A stretch of 5,726 bases of DNA from positions 1-5,726 of the forward strand of contig JAEEHG010000130.1 of the NCBI GenBank assembly GCA_016280695.1, written 5' to 3'. The notes under the pieces are model-generated. The model worked only from the letters and a program-made list of their open reading frames with translations. It was not told the origin of the DNA and made no database searches. This document shows, piece after piece, positions 1 through 5,726 of the stretch (its first letter is position 1; every line of letters starts with the position of its first letter). Origin of the DNA: Solobacterium sp. (GTDB lineage: Bacteria > Bacillota_I > Bacilli_A > Erysipelotrichales > Erysipelotrichaceae). A program made the position numbers and the translations under genes.

Positions 1-414
1 ACAAACATGAACATCCCGGCCGGGGATGTGACAGATTTCTACTATACATACGAAAACATCAACTACAATGCCTCCTACCAGAGATACCGCTTCTATACGG
101 AAGATGGAAAATACATGTTCTTTCATGAAACCCGGGAAAGACCAGGCAATTATGGCTGGACCACGGAGGAAGATGTCACGGCATCGGGAAATTTTGAAAT
201 CGGTGCGGCCGGCTGGGCGGAAGTCATGGAACTTCTGAAGGACGGAACGGTTAAGGAGCGGGAGGAAGAAGTTGAATCCGGTGATTCCGGGCCGTGGCTG
301 TATATCTACTGGAAAGGTGACGCGGACAGGTATCAGGAATACACGTTCGCATCCTACGGGGATCAGAAGGCATTTGAGGAATACTGCGGGAAACTGGCAA
401 AGAAAAAGCAGTGA
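1..414 (+). CDS. Hypothetical protein, 3' portion (probably 5'-truncated by the window edge)
   Basis: The reading frame is open from base 1 and ends at TGA 412-414. The first ATG is at base 7, but no upstream sequence is available to show a ribosome binding site, and the frame continues to the window edge, so the true start probably lies outside. From that ATG it encodes 135 residues. The visible part is hydrophilic, rich in Tyr, Glu and Gly, with no membrane segment, and ends in a basic AKKKQ tail. Features include DFYYTYENINYNASYQRY at about residues 10-27, then TEDGKYMF and a C-terminal helix-like AFEEYCGKL. The pattern (aromatic strand, xxDGKY turn, acidic middle) resembles uncharacterised domains seen in Bacillota, often in secreted or lipoprotein-type proteins; this is a weak impression, not a family assignment. 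It converges on the citrate genes, so it is not part of that operon. Coding status is fairly safe; function is unknown. Confidence 0.7.
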   Translation, partial: TNMNIPAGDVTDFYYTYENINYNASYQRYRFYTEDGKYMFFHETRERPGNYGWTTEEDVTASGNFEIGAAGWAEVMELLKDGTVKEREEEVESGDSGPWLYIYWKGDADRYQEYTFASYGDQKAFEEYCGKLAKKKQ

Positions 415-416
415 AC

Positions 417-460
417 AAAAAAACACGGACCGGCATCCCTGATGTCAGTCCGTGTTTTTC
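417..460. terminator. Bidirectional rho-independent terminator between convergent genes
   Basis: A perfect 12-bp stem pairs 419-430 (AAAAACACGGAC) with 448-459 (GTCCGTGTTTTT). The inner part can extend the hairpin past one mismatch (431/447) by pairing 432-437 with 441-446, including one G-T wobble, leaving a 3-base loop. Read on plus, the stem ends in five Ts; read on minus, the A run at 417-423 becomes a seven-T tract. It lies just after the plus-strand stop at 412-414, and it overlaps the 3' end of citXG, whose stop codon is at 445-447. It should therefore stop transcription from both sides. Confidence 0.88.
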
Positions 461-1800
461 TGTGCTTCAAGTTCATGGAAGAAGTAAAGAATGCCAAGCA
501 GATCGGCAGCTCCCCCCGGGGAAAGATTCCGGCTGATGAAGGCCCTGTCCAGTTCCAGCAGGATCTCTTCCGTGATCTCACCCTGCAGCAGGCCGGCGAC
601 CTGCTCCCTTGTGCGGCAGGCAAGGTCATGACCGCCGCGGTGGATCATATTGGTATCTTCAGAGACAGCGATCAGCCGCAGGAGGGCAATACAGCCTGCC
701 CTGTTATGATCGCCGGTTTTTTCCAGATCATGGCGGAACGCCGGCAGGATATCCGTGATGATTGTCCGGTAGCCGTCCATGGCCTCCCCGCGGGCCCCCC
801 GCAGACCATACTGCCGGTACATCTGTTCACCGAAGGTATTGCCCGCGCCGGCGGCAAGCTGTTCCAGTTCCCGGGTCAAGGCGTCATGACAGATGGCCGC
901 CGCTGTGGCCGCCGTATCTGCTGCCGAAGTGCACAGGACACCGTTGTACAGACGCCCCAGGGCCCCGGCAATCAGCCCGAAATGGAAGATTGCGCCCTTA
1001 TGGGTATTCACCCCGGAAGTGGCCCCAAGCATCGTTTTTTCGGCCTGCAGGCCGGCCAGGCGCAGCGGCGGGAAGGTTTCCTCCGCCGGCCTTGTCCGGT
1101 AAGCGTAACCGAGCCGGAATGCCTCCCTGAAATAGGGCAGCAGGCACTGCGCGCTTTTCAGCATGAGCGGGGCGTCCATATCTTTGTGACTGCCGTTGTT
1201 GTTCAGATCCACCAGCCCCGGTTTGGGAGTTGTGCAGATCTCTTCGCTCAGCGCCGACACGATCATCTGGGCAGCCTGTTCAGCATCCCGGTCCAGCCAG
1301 TAACCGGCAATCAGGTCCCGGGCCGCGTTCTGCAGTTCTGTTACACTGTGGAGCCGGCGGGAAGCACAGGTTCTGCCGGGACGGCCGCAGACAATGCAGC
1401 TGCGCTCATGTTCCCGGTCCAGTTTCCTGCCGTCAGTATCAAGGACATCCATGTCAAACAGCCGGCCGACCGGAGCGGCTTCTTCCACCTGCACGCAGCG
1501 CTTTTTGATTTCAGCCGCATCACCATCTACTGCCAGCAGGGCTTCACAGCCGGTTTTTGCCCGGATTACGATCTGCTCGCAGATGGTGAATGAACCGGCC
1601 AGACTGCGGTGCATAAGCTCCAGGCCTTCATTAAAAGTCCGTTCAATGGCCGGTGTATTCTTGACAGGCCCGGCAATATTCATGGTAAAGGAAACCAGCG
1701 GCACACCGTATTTCTGCCGGAGGGCATCCTGGCGGTATACCCGCTGTTCCCGGGCATCCAGCATCTCTGCAAGGCTTACAGTATTGTTCCCTTCTGTCAT
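445..1800 (-). CDS. citXG: Bifunctional CitXG: apo-citrate lyase phosphoribosyl-dephospho-CoA transferase / triphosphoribosyl-dephospho-CoA synthase
   Basis: This 451-residue cytoplasmic protein fuses the two enzymes that make and attach the citrate lyase prosthetic group. The CitX part is about residues 1-160: PLVSFTMNIAGPVKN at 34-48, GRLFDMDVL at 112-120, and a Cys cluster (C135, C138, C145) ending in CASRRLHS. By family knowledge it transfers the group to a serine of the acyl carrier subunit CitD. The CitG part is about 165-451: TPKPGLVDLNNNGSHKDMD at 191-209, GVNTHKGAIF at 263-272, YGLRGARGEA at 331-340, GDHNRAG at 363-369 and EDTNMIHRGG at 381-390. CitG makes 2'-(5''-triphosphoribosyl)-3'-dephospho-CoA from ATP and dephospho-CoA. 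Such CitXG fusions are known in other bacteria; elsewhere citX and citG are separate. The start is supported by TGGAG 8 nt upstream. It follows the transporter gene but is separated from it by a terminator. Its final codons (KNTD, stop) lie in the shared terminator hairpin. Confidence 0.95.
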   Translation of the reverse strand: MTEGNNTVSLAEMLDAREQRVYRQDALRQKYGVPLVSFTMNIAGPVKNTPAIERTFNEGLELMHRSLAGSFTICEQIVIRAKTGCEALLAVDGDAAEIKKRCVQVEEAAPVGRLFDMDVLDTDGRKLDREHERSCIVCGRPGRTCASRRLHSVTELQNAARDLIAGYWLDRDAEQAAQMIVSALSEEICTTPKPGLVDLNNNGSHKDMDAPLMLKSAQCLLPYFREAFRLGYAYRTRPAEETFPPLRLAGLQAEKTMLGATSGVNTHKGAIFHFGLIAGALGRLYNGVLCTSAADTAATAAAICHDALTRELEQLAAGAGNTFGEQMYRQYGLRGARGEAMDGYRTIITDILPAFRHDLEKTGDHNRAGCIALLRLIAVSEDTNMIHRGGHDLACRTREQVAGLLQGEITEEILLELDRAFISRNLSPGGAADLLGILYFFHELEAQKNTD

Positions 1801-1808
1801 AGTTTCAG

Positions 1809-1813
1809 CTCCA
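1809..1813 (-). promoter_or_regulatory. Ribosome binding site of citXG
   Basis: Read on minus, TGGAG lies 8 nt before the ATG at 1800. It supports this start and no longer form is needed, because the CitX homology begins within the first ten residues. Only about 36 nt separate this start from the upstream terminator. Confidence 0.65.
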
Positions 1814-1836
1814 TAAACATGATCTCATAATTCAGG

Positions 1837-1870
1837 AAAAAAGGCAGGCACTGCCTGACAGTACCTGCCT
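1837..1870 (-). terminator. Rho-independent terminator between the citrate transporter gene and citXG
   Basis: Read on minus, the arm AGGCAGGTACT (1870-1860) pairs with AGTGCCTGCCT (1852-1842) over 11 bp with one G-T wobble, leaving a 7-base loop. The stem runs into a T tract (1841-1837, six Ts counting the last stem base). It begins about 10 nt after the transporter stop codon. Part of it, 1845-1857, is also a 13-nt near-perfect palindrome (CAGGCA/TGCCTG around one base) that could form a competing smaller hairpin. Confidence 0.82.
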
Positions 1871-1879
1871 GTGGTTTGA

Positions 1880-3247
1880 TCAGAACGGCATCAGACCGAT
1901 CATGACGGCAAAGATCAGGCAGAGGATGGAGAATCCCCAGACATAGAAGAAGCTTGCCTTGATGTGGTCCTTGATGTCAACATCAGCCAGGCCGACACCC
2001 AGCAGGGTAGCCGGAACCATCGGGCTGATGAATGTAGCGCAGTTGCGGCAGACAACCATGGCAATCGCGATCGGCAGGGCCCCGACACCGAAGCCTTCGC
2101 CGATACCGATCATGACCGGCAGCATACCGTAGAAGTAGGAGTCTGTATCAAAGGCCAGAGCCAGCGGTACAGAGAGAATACCGATAACCAGCGGCAGGTG
2201 CGTGCCCAGAGCGGCCGGCAGAACCATCTTGATAATGGCGGACATGCAGGAAACAACTGACGGAATGGCAACATCGTTGACGGTGACGGTCTTGACGAGG
2301 ATACCCATCAGGACAGCGGCTGCCATCAGGGTGGAGCACATGGTCAGCGCCGGACCGGCATGCAGGTTGATGATCTTCTTCTGCATCTTGGAACCCGGGT
2401 AGTTGACCAGCAGGGCAATGACAACACCGCACATGAACGGTACATAGCTCGGGAAGACATCCCAGATCAGCATGGCAATAACCGCAATGGTCAGCAGCAG
2501 GTTGAAGAAGAACAGCTTCGGCCGGGCCAGGTCATTGGCTTCAGCAGCCTGAACTTCTTCATCCTCGGCAACGTCGCCCTCTTCCTGGGCCAGTTTGCCG
2601 GTCAGGCCTGCGCCTCTGGCTTTTTCCTGCACACTGGCAAGAACTGCATGCGCCAGCGCAAGGATGACACCGAAGACCTGAATCGGCAGCAGGGTGTTCC
2701 ACAGCTTGCCGGCTTCCATGCCCAGAACGGAGGCAGCCCGCATGGTCGGACCGGCCCACGGCATCAGGTTCAGAACACCCATGGCCAGGACAGCGATCCG
2801 CAGCAGGGTTGTCGGCCGCATGTGCATCTTCTTATAGACCGGCAGCATCGACGGAATAACGATGCAGAAGGTGGAAGCGCCGCCGCCGTCGAGGTGACCG
2901 ATCAGCGCGATGACAGCTGTCATGACACAGACACCGATGACGTTGTCGCCGACCAGGCCCATGAGCTTGCCGATGATGACATCGAACATGCCGGCATCGG
3001 TCATGATGCCGAAGTACAGGACGGAGAAGACGAACAGGGCAGCCGTCGGGCCGGTCGAAGAGAAGCCGGCCTTGATCAGGGCAGCCAGGTTATCGAATGA
3101 ATAGTAACCGCCGATAACCAGAATCAGGCCCAGGATGGACGGGAAGAGAATGAAGGCAATACTCGGGAGAGTGATGCTCTTGAACAGTGTGACAACAATT
3201 GCAATGATACACAGGAATCCGAGGATTCCGACCATGATTTCTGACAT
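1880..3247 (-). CDS. CitMHS-family citrate (metal-citrate):cation symporter
   Basis: This 455-residue inner-membrane protein has about a dozen hydrophobic segments in two halves, separated by a hydrophilic acidic loop at about 207-243 (EEGDVAEDEEVQAAE inside it). The N-terminal half carries the pattern I associate with CitMHS transporters: STGPTAALFVFSVLYFGIM (64-82), DAGMFD (84-89), HLDGGGAST (118-126), MLPVYKKM (134-141) and GVLNLMPWAGPTMRAASVL (157-175). The second half has FDTDSYFYGMLPV (366-378) and SPMVPATLLGVGLADVDIKDH (408-428 overall). Characterised members (Bacillus CitM and CitH) carry citrate complexed with Mg2+ or Ca2+ with proton symport. The position directly after citF supports citrate as substrate; metal preference cannot be read from sequence. 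It starts 36 nt after citF with an AAAGGGG site 5 nt before ATG, so it is probably co-transcribed with citEF. The length is close to the usual 430-460. Some family motif residues differ; see findings. Confidence 0.88.
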   Translation of the reverse strand: MSEIMVGILGFLCIIAIVVTLFKSITLPSIAFILFPSILGLILVIGGYYSFDNLAALIKAGFSSTGPTAALFVFSVLYFGIMTDAGMFDVIIGKLMGLVGDNVIGVCVMTAVIALIGHLDGGGASTFCIVIPSMLPVYKKMHMRPTTLLRIAVLAMGVLNLMPWAGPTMRAASVLGMEAGKLWNTLLPIQVFGVILALAHAVLASVQEKARGAGLTGKLAQEEGDVAEDEEVQAAEANDLARPKLFFFNLLLTIAVIAMLIWDVFPSYVPFMCGVVIALLVNYPGSKMQKKIINLHAGPALTMCSTLMAAAVLMGILVKTVTVNDVAIPSVVSCMSAIIKMVLPAALGTHLPLVIGILSVPLALAFDTDSYFYGMLPVMIGIGEGFGVGALPIAIAMVVCRNCATFISPMVPATLLGVGLADVDIKDHIKASFFYVWGFSILCLIFAVMIGLMPF

Positions 3248-3252
3248 ATTAT

Positions 3253-3259
3253 CCCCTTT
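3253..3259 (-). promoter_or_regulatory. Ribosome binding site of the citrate transporter gene
   Basis: Read on minus, AAAGGGG lies 5 nt before the ATG at 3247. The 36-nt gap from citF holds this site and no hairpin terminator, which argues for one transcript across citF and the transporter. Confidence 0.65.
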
Positions 3260-3283
3260 GACTATACTTATGTCTTATTTGTT

Positions 3284-4840
3284 TCAGATATGGTAAGGCT
3301 TGATTTTCTTTACGACGTCAAGGATTGTACCGTCCCTGGCTTCCAGGACCGCGACGACCTTATCTTCCCACTGCAGATCATCCGGCCGGCCTACCAGGCT
3401 GTAGGCCTTTTCCTTGAGGCTTTCGATCGTGACGTGCGGGATACCGGCTTCGTCCAGGCACTTGATCAGGTCCGGACGGAGCGGGTTGACAGCGATGCCG
3501 TAGTCGGTGACGAGAACATCGACGCAATCGCCCGGGGTCGTAACCGTGACAACGTGTTCGCAGACAGTTGCCATGCGGCCGCGGACCAGCGGGGTGACGA
3601 TGACGCAGCACTTGCTGCCGGCAGCTGTATCCGGATGTCCGCCCGGCGCGCCGCGCAGAACACCATCGGAACCGGTCAGGACATTGACATTGAAGCCGGT
3701 GTCGATTTCCAGGGCCGCAAGGACAACGAAGTCGAGCTTGTTGACAAAGGCACCCTTGTTGGCCGGGTTGGCATACTGGGAAGCGCTCATCTCATAGTGG
3801 CCCGGGGTCTGGTTGATGCTGTTGACAGCGTCAAGGTCGAAGTCCTGAACATCGATGACTTTGCCGACCTTGTCCTTCTTCAGCAGTTCAACCATCGGTC
3901 CGCAGATACCGCCGATGGCCCAGCCCATCTTGATGTTTCTTTCATCCATCATCTTCTCAATGAACAGGTTGGCTGCCAGGGAAGGCCCGCCGACACCGGT
4001 CTGGAACGAGAAGCCGTCCTTGAAGTACGGGGTGCTGGCAATGACCTTGGCGACATTTTCAGCCATCATCAGGTCACGCGGGTTCTGGGAAATACGGGCC
4101 GCAGCCGAAGCGATCTTCTTCGGGTTGCCGATGGAATCCACGACGACGACAGCGTCGACATCAATGGCTTCCACGCTGGCCGGCATATTCGGGAAGTCGA
4201 CCAGGCAGTCGGTAACGACAACGACATGATCCGCAAACTTGGCGTCGGTCATGGCGTAGCCCATGCTGCCGCAGTTGGACTTGCCGCCGATGCCGCGGCA
4301 GTTGCCGACACAGTCGCTGGTCGGGGCGGCCACAAAGGCGATGTCGATATGCACTTCACCGGCTTCGATGGCCCGCGGGCGTCCGCCGTGGGAACGGACA
4401 ATGGCAGGGGTCTTCAGTTTGCCGGCGGAGACAACTTCACCGATCCGGCCGCGGATACCGCTGGTCTGGATGCCGATGACCTTGCCCTGCTCGATGTAGT
4501 CGGCAATCGGATCATGGGCATTGCCCAGGCTGGTTGCGGCGATGGTCAGGTCTTCCAGGCCCAGTTCTTCGATGGCGGCCTTCATGACCATGTTGACGAC
4601 ATAGTCACCGTCACGCAGATGGTGGTGGAAGCTGAAGGTCATGCCGCTGGCTGCACCGCACTGACGCAGCGCATCTGCCAGGGAGGCAACAATCTTTGAT
4701 TCCTGCGGAGCCTCGTATCTTCTTGTCTTCGGCCCGACTTTCTGGACGTACTTGCCGTCCATGTAATTCTTGCCCTGATAGACTTCCTTGCCGTTGACCA
4801 GCAGTTCTTCAGGGATGTCTCTGCCTACTGCGTTCTTCAT
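3284..4840 (-). CDS. citF: Citrate lyase alpha subunit (citrate:acetyl-ACP transferase)
   Basis: This 518-residue cytoplasmic protein matches CitF, the CoA-transferase-type subunit that swaps acetyl for citryl on the CitD carrier (EC 2.8.3.10). It works in the CitD-CitE-CitF complex of anaerobic citrate fermentation. Recognisable stretches are FSFHHHLRDGDYVVN (69-83), IQTSGIRGRIGEV (124-136), RSHGGRPRAIEAGEVHIDIA (149-168), AAPTSD (171-176), GGKSNCGSMGYAM (185-197), FQTGVGGPSLAAN (279-291), GSDGVLRGAPGGHPDTAAG (390-408) and the C-terminal CEHVVTVTTPGDCVDVLVTD (427-446). The length is typical of the family (about 505-520). Its ATG overlaps the citE stop as ATGA, and AAGGAG lies 7 nt upstream inside the citE coding end, which fixes the start and suggests translational coupling. 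Cysteines at 177 and 181, in the stretch after APTSD, look unusual. The opposite strand is open over nearly the whole gene, which is a composition effect and not a second gene. Confidence 0.97.
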   Translation of the reverse strand: MKNAVGRDIPEELLVNGKEVYQGKNYMDGKYVQKVGPKTRRYEAPQESKIVASLADALRQCGAASGMTFSFHHHLRDGDYVVNMVMKAAIEELGLEDLTIAATSLGNAHDPIADYIEQGKVIGIQTSGIRGRIGEVVSAGKLKTPAIVRSHGGRPRAIEAGEVHIDIAFVAAPTSDCVGNCRGIGGKSNCGSMGYAMTDAKFADHVVVVTDCLVDFPNMPASVEAIDVDAVVVVDSIGNPKKIASAAARISQNPRDLMMAENVAKVIASTPYFKDGFSFQTGVGGPSLAANLFIEKMMDERNIKMGWAIGGICGPMVELLKKDKVGKVIDVQDFDLDAVNSINQTPGHYEMSASQYANPANKGAFVNKLDFVVLAALEIDTGFNVNVLTGSDGVLRGAPGGHPDTAAGSKCCVIVTPLVRGRMATVCEHVVTVTTPGDCVDVLVTDYGIAVNPLRPDLIKCLDEAGIPHVTIESLKEKAYSLVGRPDDLQWEDKVVAVLEARDGTILDVVKKIKPYHI

Positions 4841-5726
4841 ACCAGATCTCCTTCATACATTCCGTATGCCTTTGCCAGGCGCAGTGTCCGCTCAGCTCCC
4901 GGCAGGAAAGCAATGTCAATCATCTTGCCGTCTACCGTGAATACACCCAGACCCTTGGCGGCATTTTCCCGGACAGTCCGGACAATCTTCTCAGCCTGGA
5001 TGACTTCCTTTTCGGACGGGGCATAAACTTCGTGAACGAAGCGGATCTGCTTCGGGTTGATCAGGCTCTTGCCGTCAAAGCCCATGGCCTTGTTCTGGAG
5101 CACTTCACGCCGGAAGCCTTCCTCATCATCCAGATCCGTGAAGACAGTGTCGAAGCACTGAATGCCGGCTGCTCTGGCTGCCAGCAGCATCTGGCCGCGG
5201 GCAAACAGCATGTCAACGCCGTCCGGCTGCGGGACTGTCTGCATGCTCTTGCGGAAGTCACCGCCGCTGATTGCAACCCCGAACATACGGTCGGAAGCAG
5301 AGCAGATTTCATAGGCGTTCAGGATGCCCTTCGGGCTTTCCAGCGCTGCCATCAGCAGGGTTCTGCCGACTTCCACACCGAATTCCTTTTCTGCCGCTTC
5401 CACTGCCGCTTCAACAGTCTTGACGTCCTGGGCGCTTTCGCACTTGGCAATCCGGATCCCGTCGGCGCCGGCGGCGACACATACGCGGATGTCTTCCTGC
5501 CAGTGCGGGGTGTCCAGACCGTTGATCCGGACGATGACTTCGGTATCACCGTAGTCAATGGTCTTCAGCGCATGATAGAGAGAGAAGCGGGCTGCGTCCT
5601 TCTGGTTCTCGGCCACCGCGTCTTCGAGGTCGAGCATGATGCTGTCACAGCCATAGATGTATGCGTCCTTGAACAGGCCCGGTTTCTGGGAGTTCATGAA
5701 CATCATGGTTCTTCTGAGGCGGAACC
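4837..5726 (-). CDS. citE: Citrate lyase beta subunit (citryl-ACP lyase), 5' end beyond the window
   Basis: CitE cleaves citryl-ACP to oxaloacetate and acetyl-ACP (EC 4.1.3.34). The first in-window methionine is at 5706 (289 residues from there), but the frame stays open to the edge and encodes FRLRRT just before it. RLRRTMMF is the normal CitE N-terminus, so the true start lies outside and only a few residues are missing. Counting from Met 5706: DSIMLDLEDAVAENQKDAAR (21-40), VIVRINGLD (57-65), RTLLMAALESPKGILNA (115-131) with the Mg-site Glu (E123), SGGDF (147-151) holding the likely Mg-site Asp (D150), QCFDTVFTDLDDEEGF (183-198), GFDGKSLINPKQI (209-221), and GVFTVDGKMID (254-264). The fold is the HpcH/HpaI aldolase-type barrel. 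The stop overlaps the citF start by 4 nt. citD, which normally precedes citE, would be beyond the right edge. Several otherwise conserved motifs are altered, so this is a divergent CitE branch, but the link to citF makes the assignment safe. Confidence 0.94.
   Translation of the reverse strand, partial: FRLRRTMMFMNSQKPGLFKDAYIYGCDSIMLDLEDAVAENQKDAARFSLYHALKTIDYGDTEVIVRINGLDTPHWQEDIRVCVAAGADGIRIAKCESAQDVKTVEAAVEAAEKEFGVEVGRTLLMAALESPKGILNAYEICSASDRMFGVAISGGDFRKSMQTVPQPDGVDMLFARGQMLLAARAAGIQCFDTVFTDLDDEEGFRREVLQNKAMGFDGKSLINPKQIRFVHEVYAPSEKEVIQAEKIVRTVRENAAKGLGVFTVDGKMIDIAFLPGAERTLRLAKAYGMYEGDLV
4848..4853 (-). promoter_or_regulatory. Ribosome binding site of citF inside the end of citE
   Basis: Read on minus, AAGGAG lies 7 nt before the citF ATG, within the codons for the last residues of citE (Tyr-Glu-Gly-Asp). 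Together with the ATGA stop/start overlap it sets up coupled translation of the beta and alpha subunits, which occur in equal numbers in the lyase complex. Confidence 0.75.

Noticed and set aside
442..1593. Plus-strand open frame (383 codons) opposite citXG
   Set aside because: It starts inside the terminator hairpin, has no ribosome binding site, and is antisense to a gene with clear CitX and CitG motifs.
1801..1836. Possible promoter directly upstream of citXG
   Set aside because: The short AT-rich stretch has TATGAG-like hexamers, but the space to the terminator is too small for a convincing -35/-10 pair at proper spacing.
2360..3100. Plus-strand open frame (246 codons) opposite the transporter gene
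   Set aside because: The sequence is highly polar with many Gln, His and Asp, as expected from the complement of codons for hydrophobic residues in a membrane protein.
3290..4699. Long plus-strand open frame (469 codons) opposite citF
   Set aside because: It is antisense to a clearly recognised citF with strong family motifs. The translation is rich in Asp, Gly, Ala and Val repeats typical of mirror frames in GC-rich genes, and no ribosome binding site or family is apparent.
5704..5706. ATG at 5706 as the true citE start
   Set aside because: The upstream codons encode FRLRRT in the same frame, and RLRRTMMF is a normal CitE N-terminus. No ribosome binding site precedes this ATG, so the start lies beyond the window.
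1..5726. Mobile elements, CRISPR arrays, tRNA or rRNA genes, or a novel defence-type system
   Set aside because: No direct repeats, transposase or integrase coding, clover-leaf sequences or unexplained multi-gene cassette were seen; the window is filled by an ordinary citrate lyase operon.

Overview
The window is most of a bacterial citrate fermentation operon, read on the minus strand, plus the end of an unrelated plus-strand gene. The organism looks like a fairly GC-rich member of the Bacillota (Firmicutes). The grounds are the mix of CitMHS-type transporter and citrate lyase genes, the clear AGGAG-like ribosome binding sites, and the style of the plus-strand hypothetical protein. An anaerobic gut genus would fit. 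This placement is inference; there is no rRNA or other marker gene here.

Layout, following minus-strand transcription from right to left: citE (citrate lyase beta subunit, running off the right edge of the window), citF (alpha subunit, overlapping citE by 4 nt as ATGA), a CitMHS-family citrate transporter 36 nt further on, a rho-independent terminator, and then a fused citX-citG maturation gene. On the plus strand, the left 414 bases hold the 3' part of an unidentified gene that converges on citXG. One hairpin with an A tract on one side and a T tract on the other appears to terminate both transcripts, and the last codons and stop codon of citXG lie inside it. There is no gene-free stretch longer than about 80 bases.

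How the genes work together: the CitMHS protein would import citrate, probably as a metal complex. CitF transfers the acetyl-carrier group onto citrate to give citryl-ACP, and CitE cleaves this to oxaloacetate and acetyl-ACP. CitG makes the triphosphoribosyl-dephospho-CoA prosthetic group precursor and CitX attaches it to the acyl carrier subunit CitD. CitD (gamma subunit) and the ligase CitC are not in the window; they would be expected upstream of citE, beyond the right edge. No oxaloacetate decarboxylase or regulator is seen.

I found no mobile element, CRISPR array, RNA gene or evidence of a previously undescribed system. The points worth a second look are the terminator placed before citXG, the coding use of the shared terminator, and departures from the usual motifs in CitE, CitF and the transporter.
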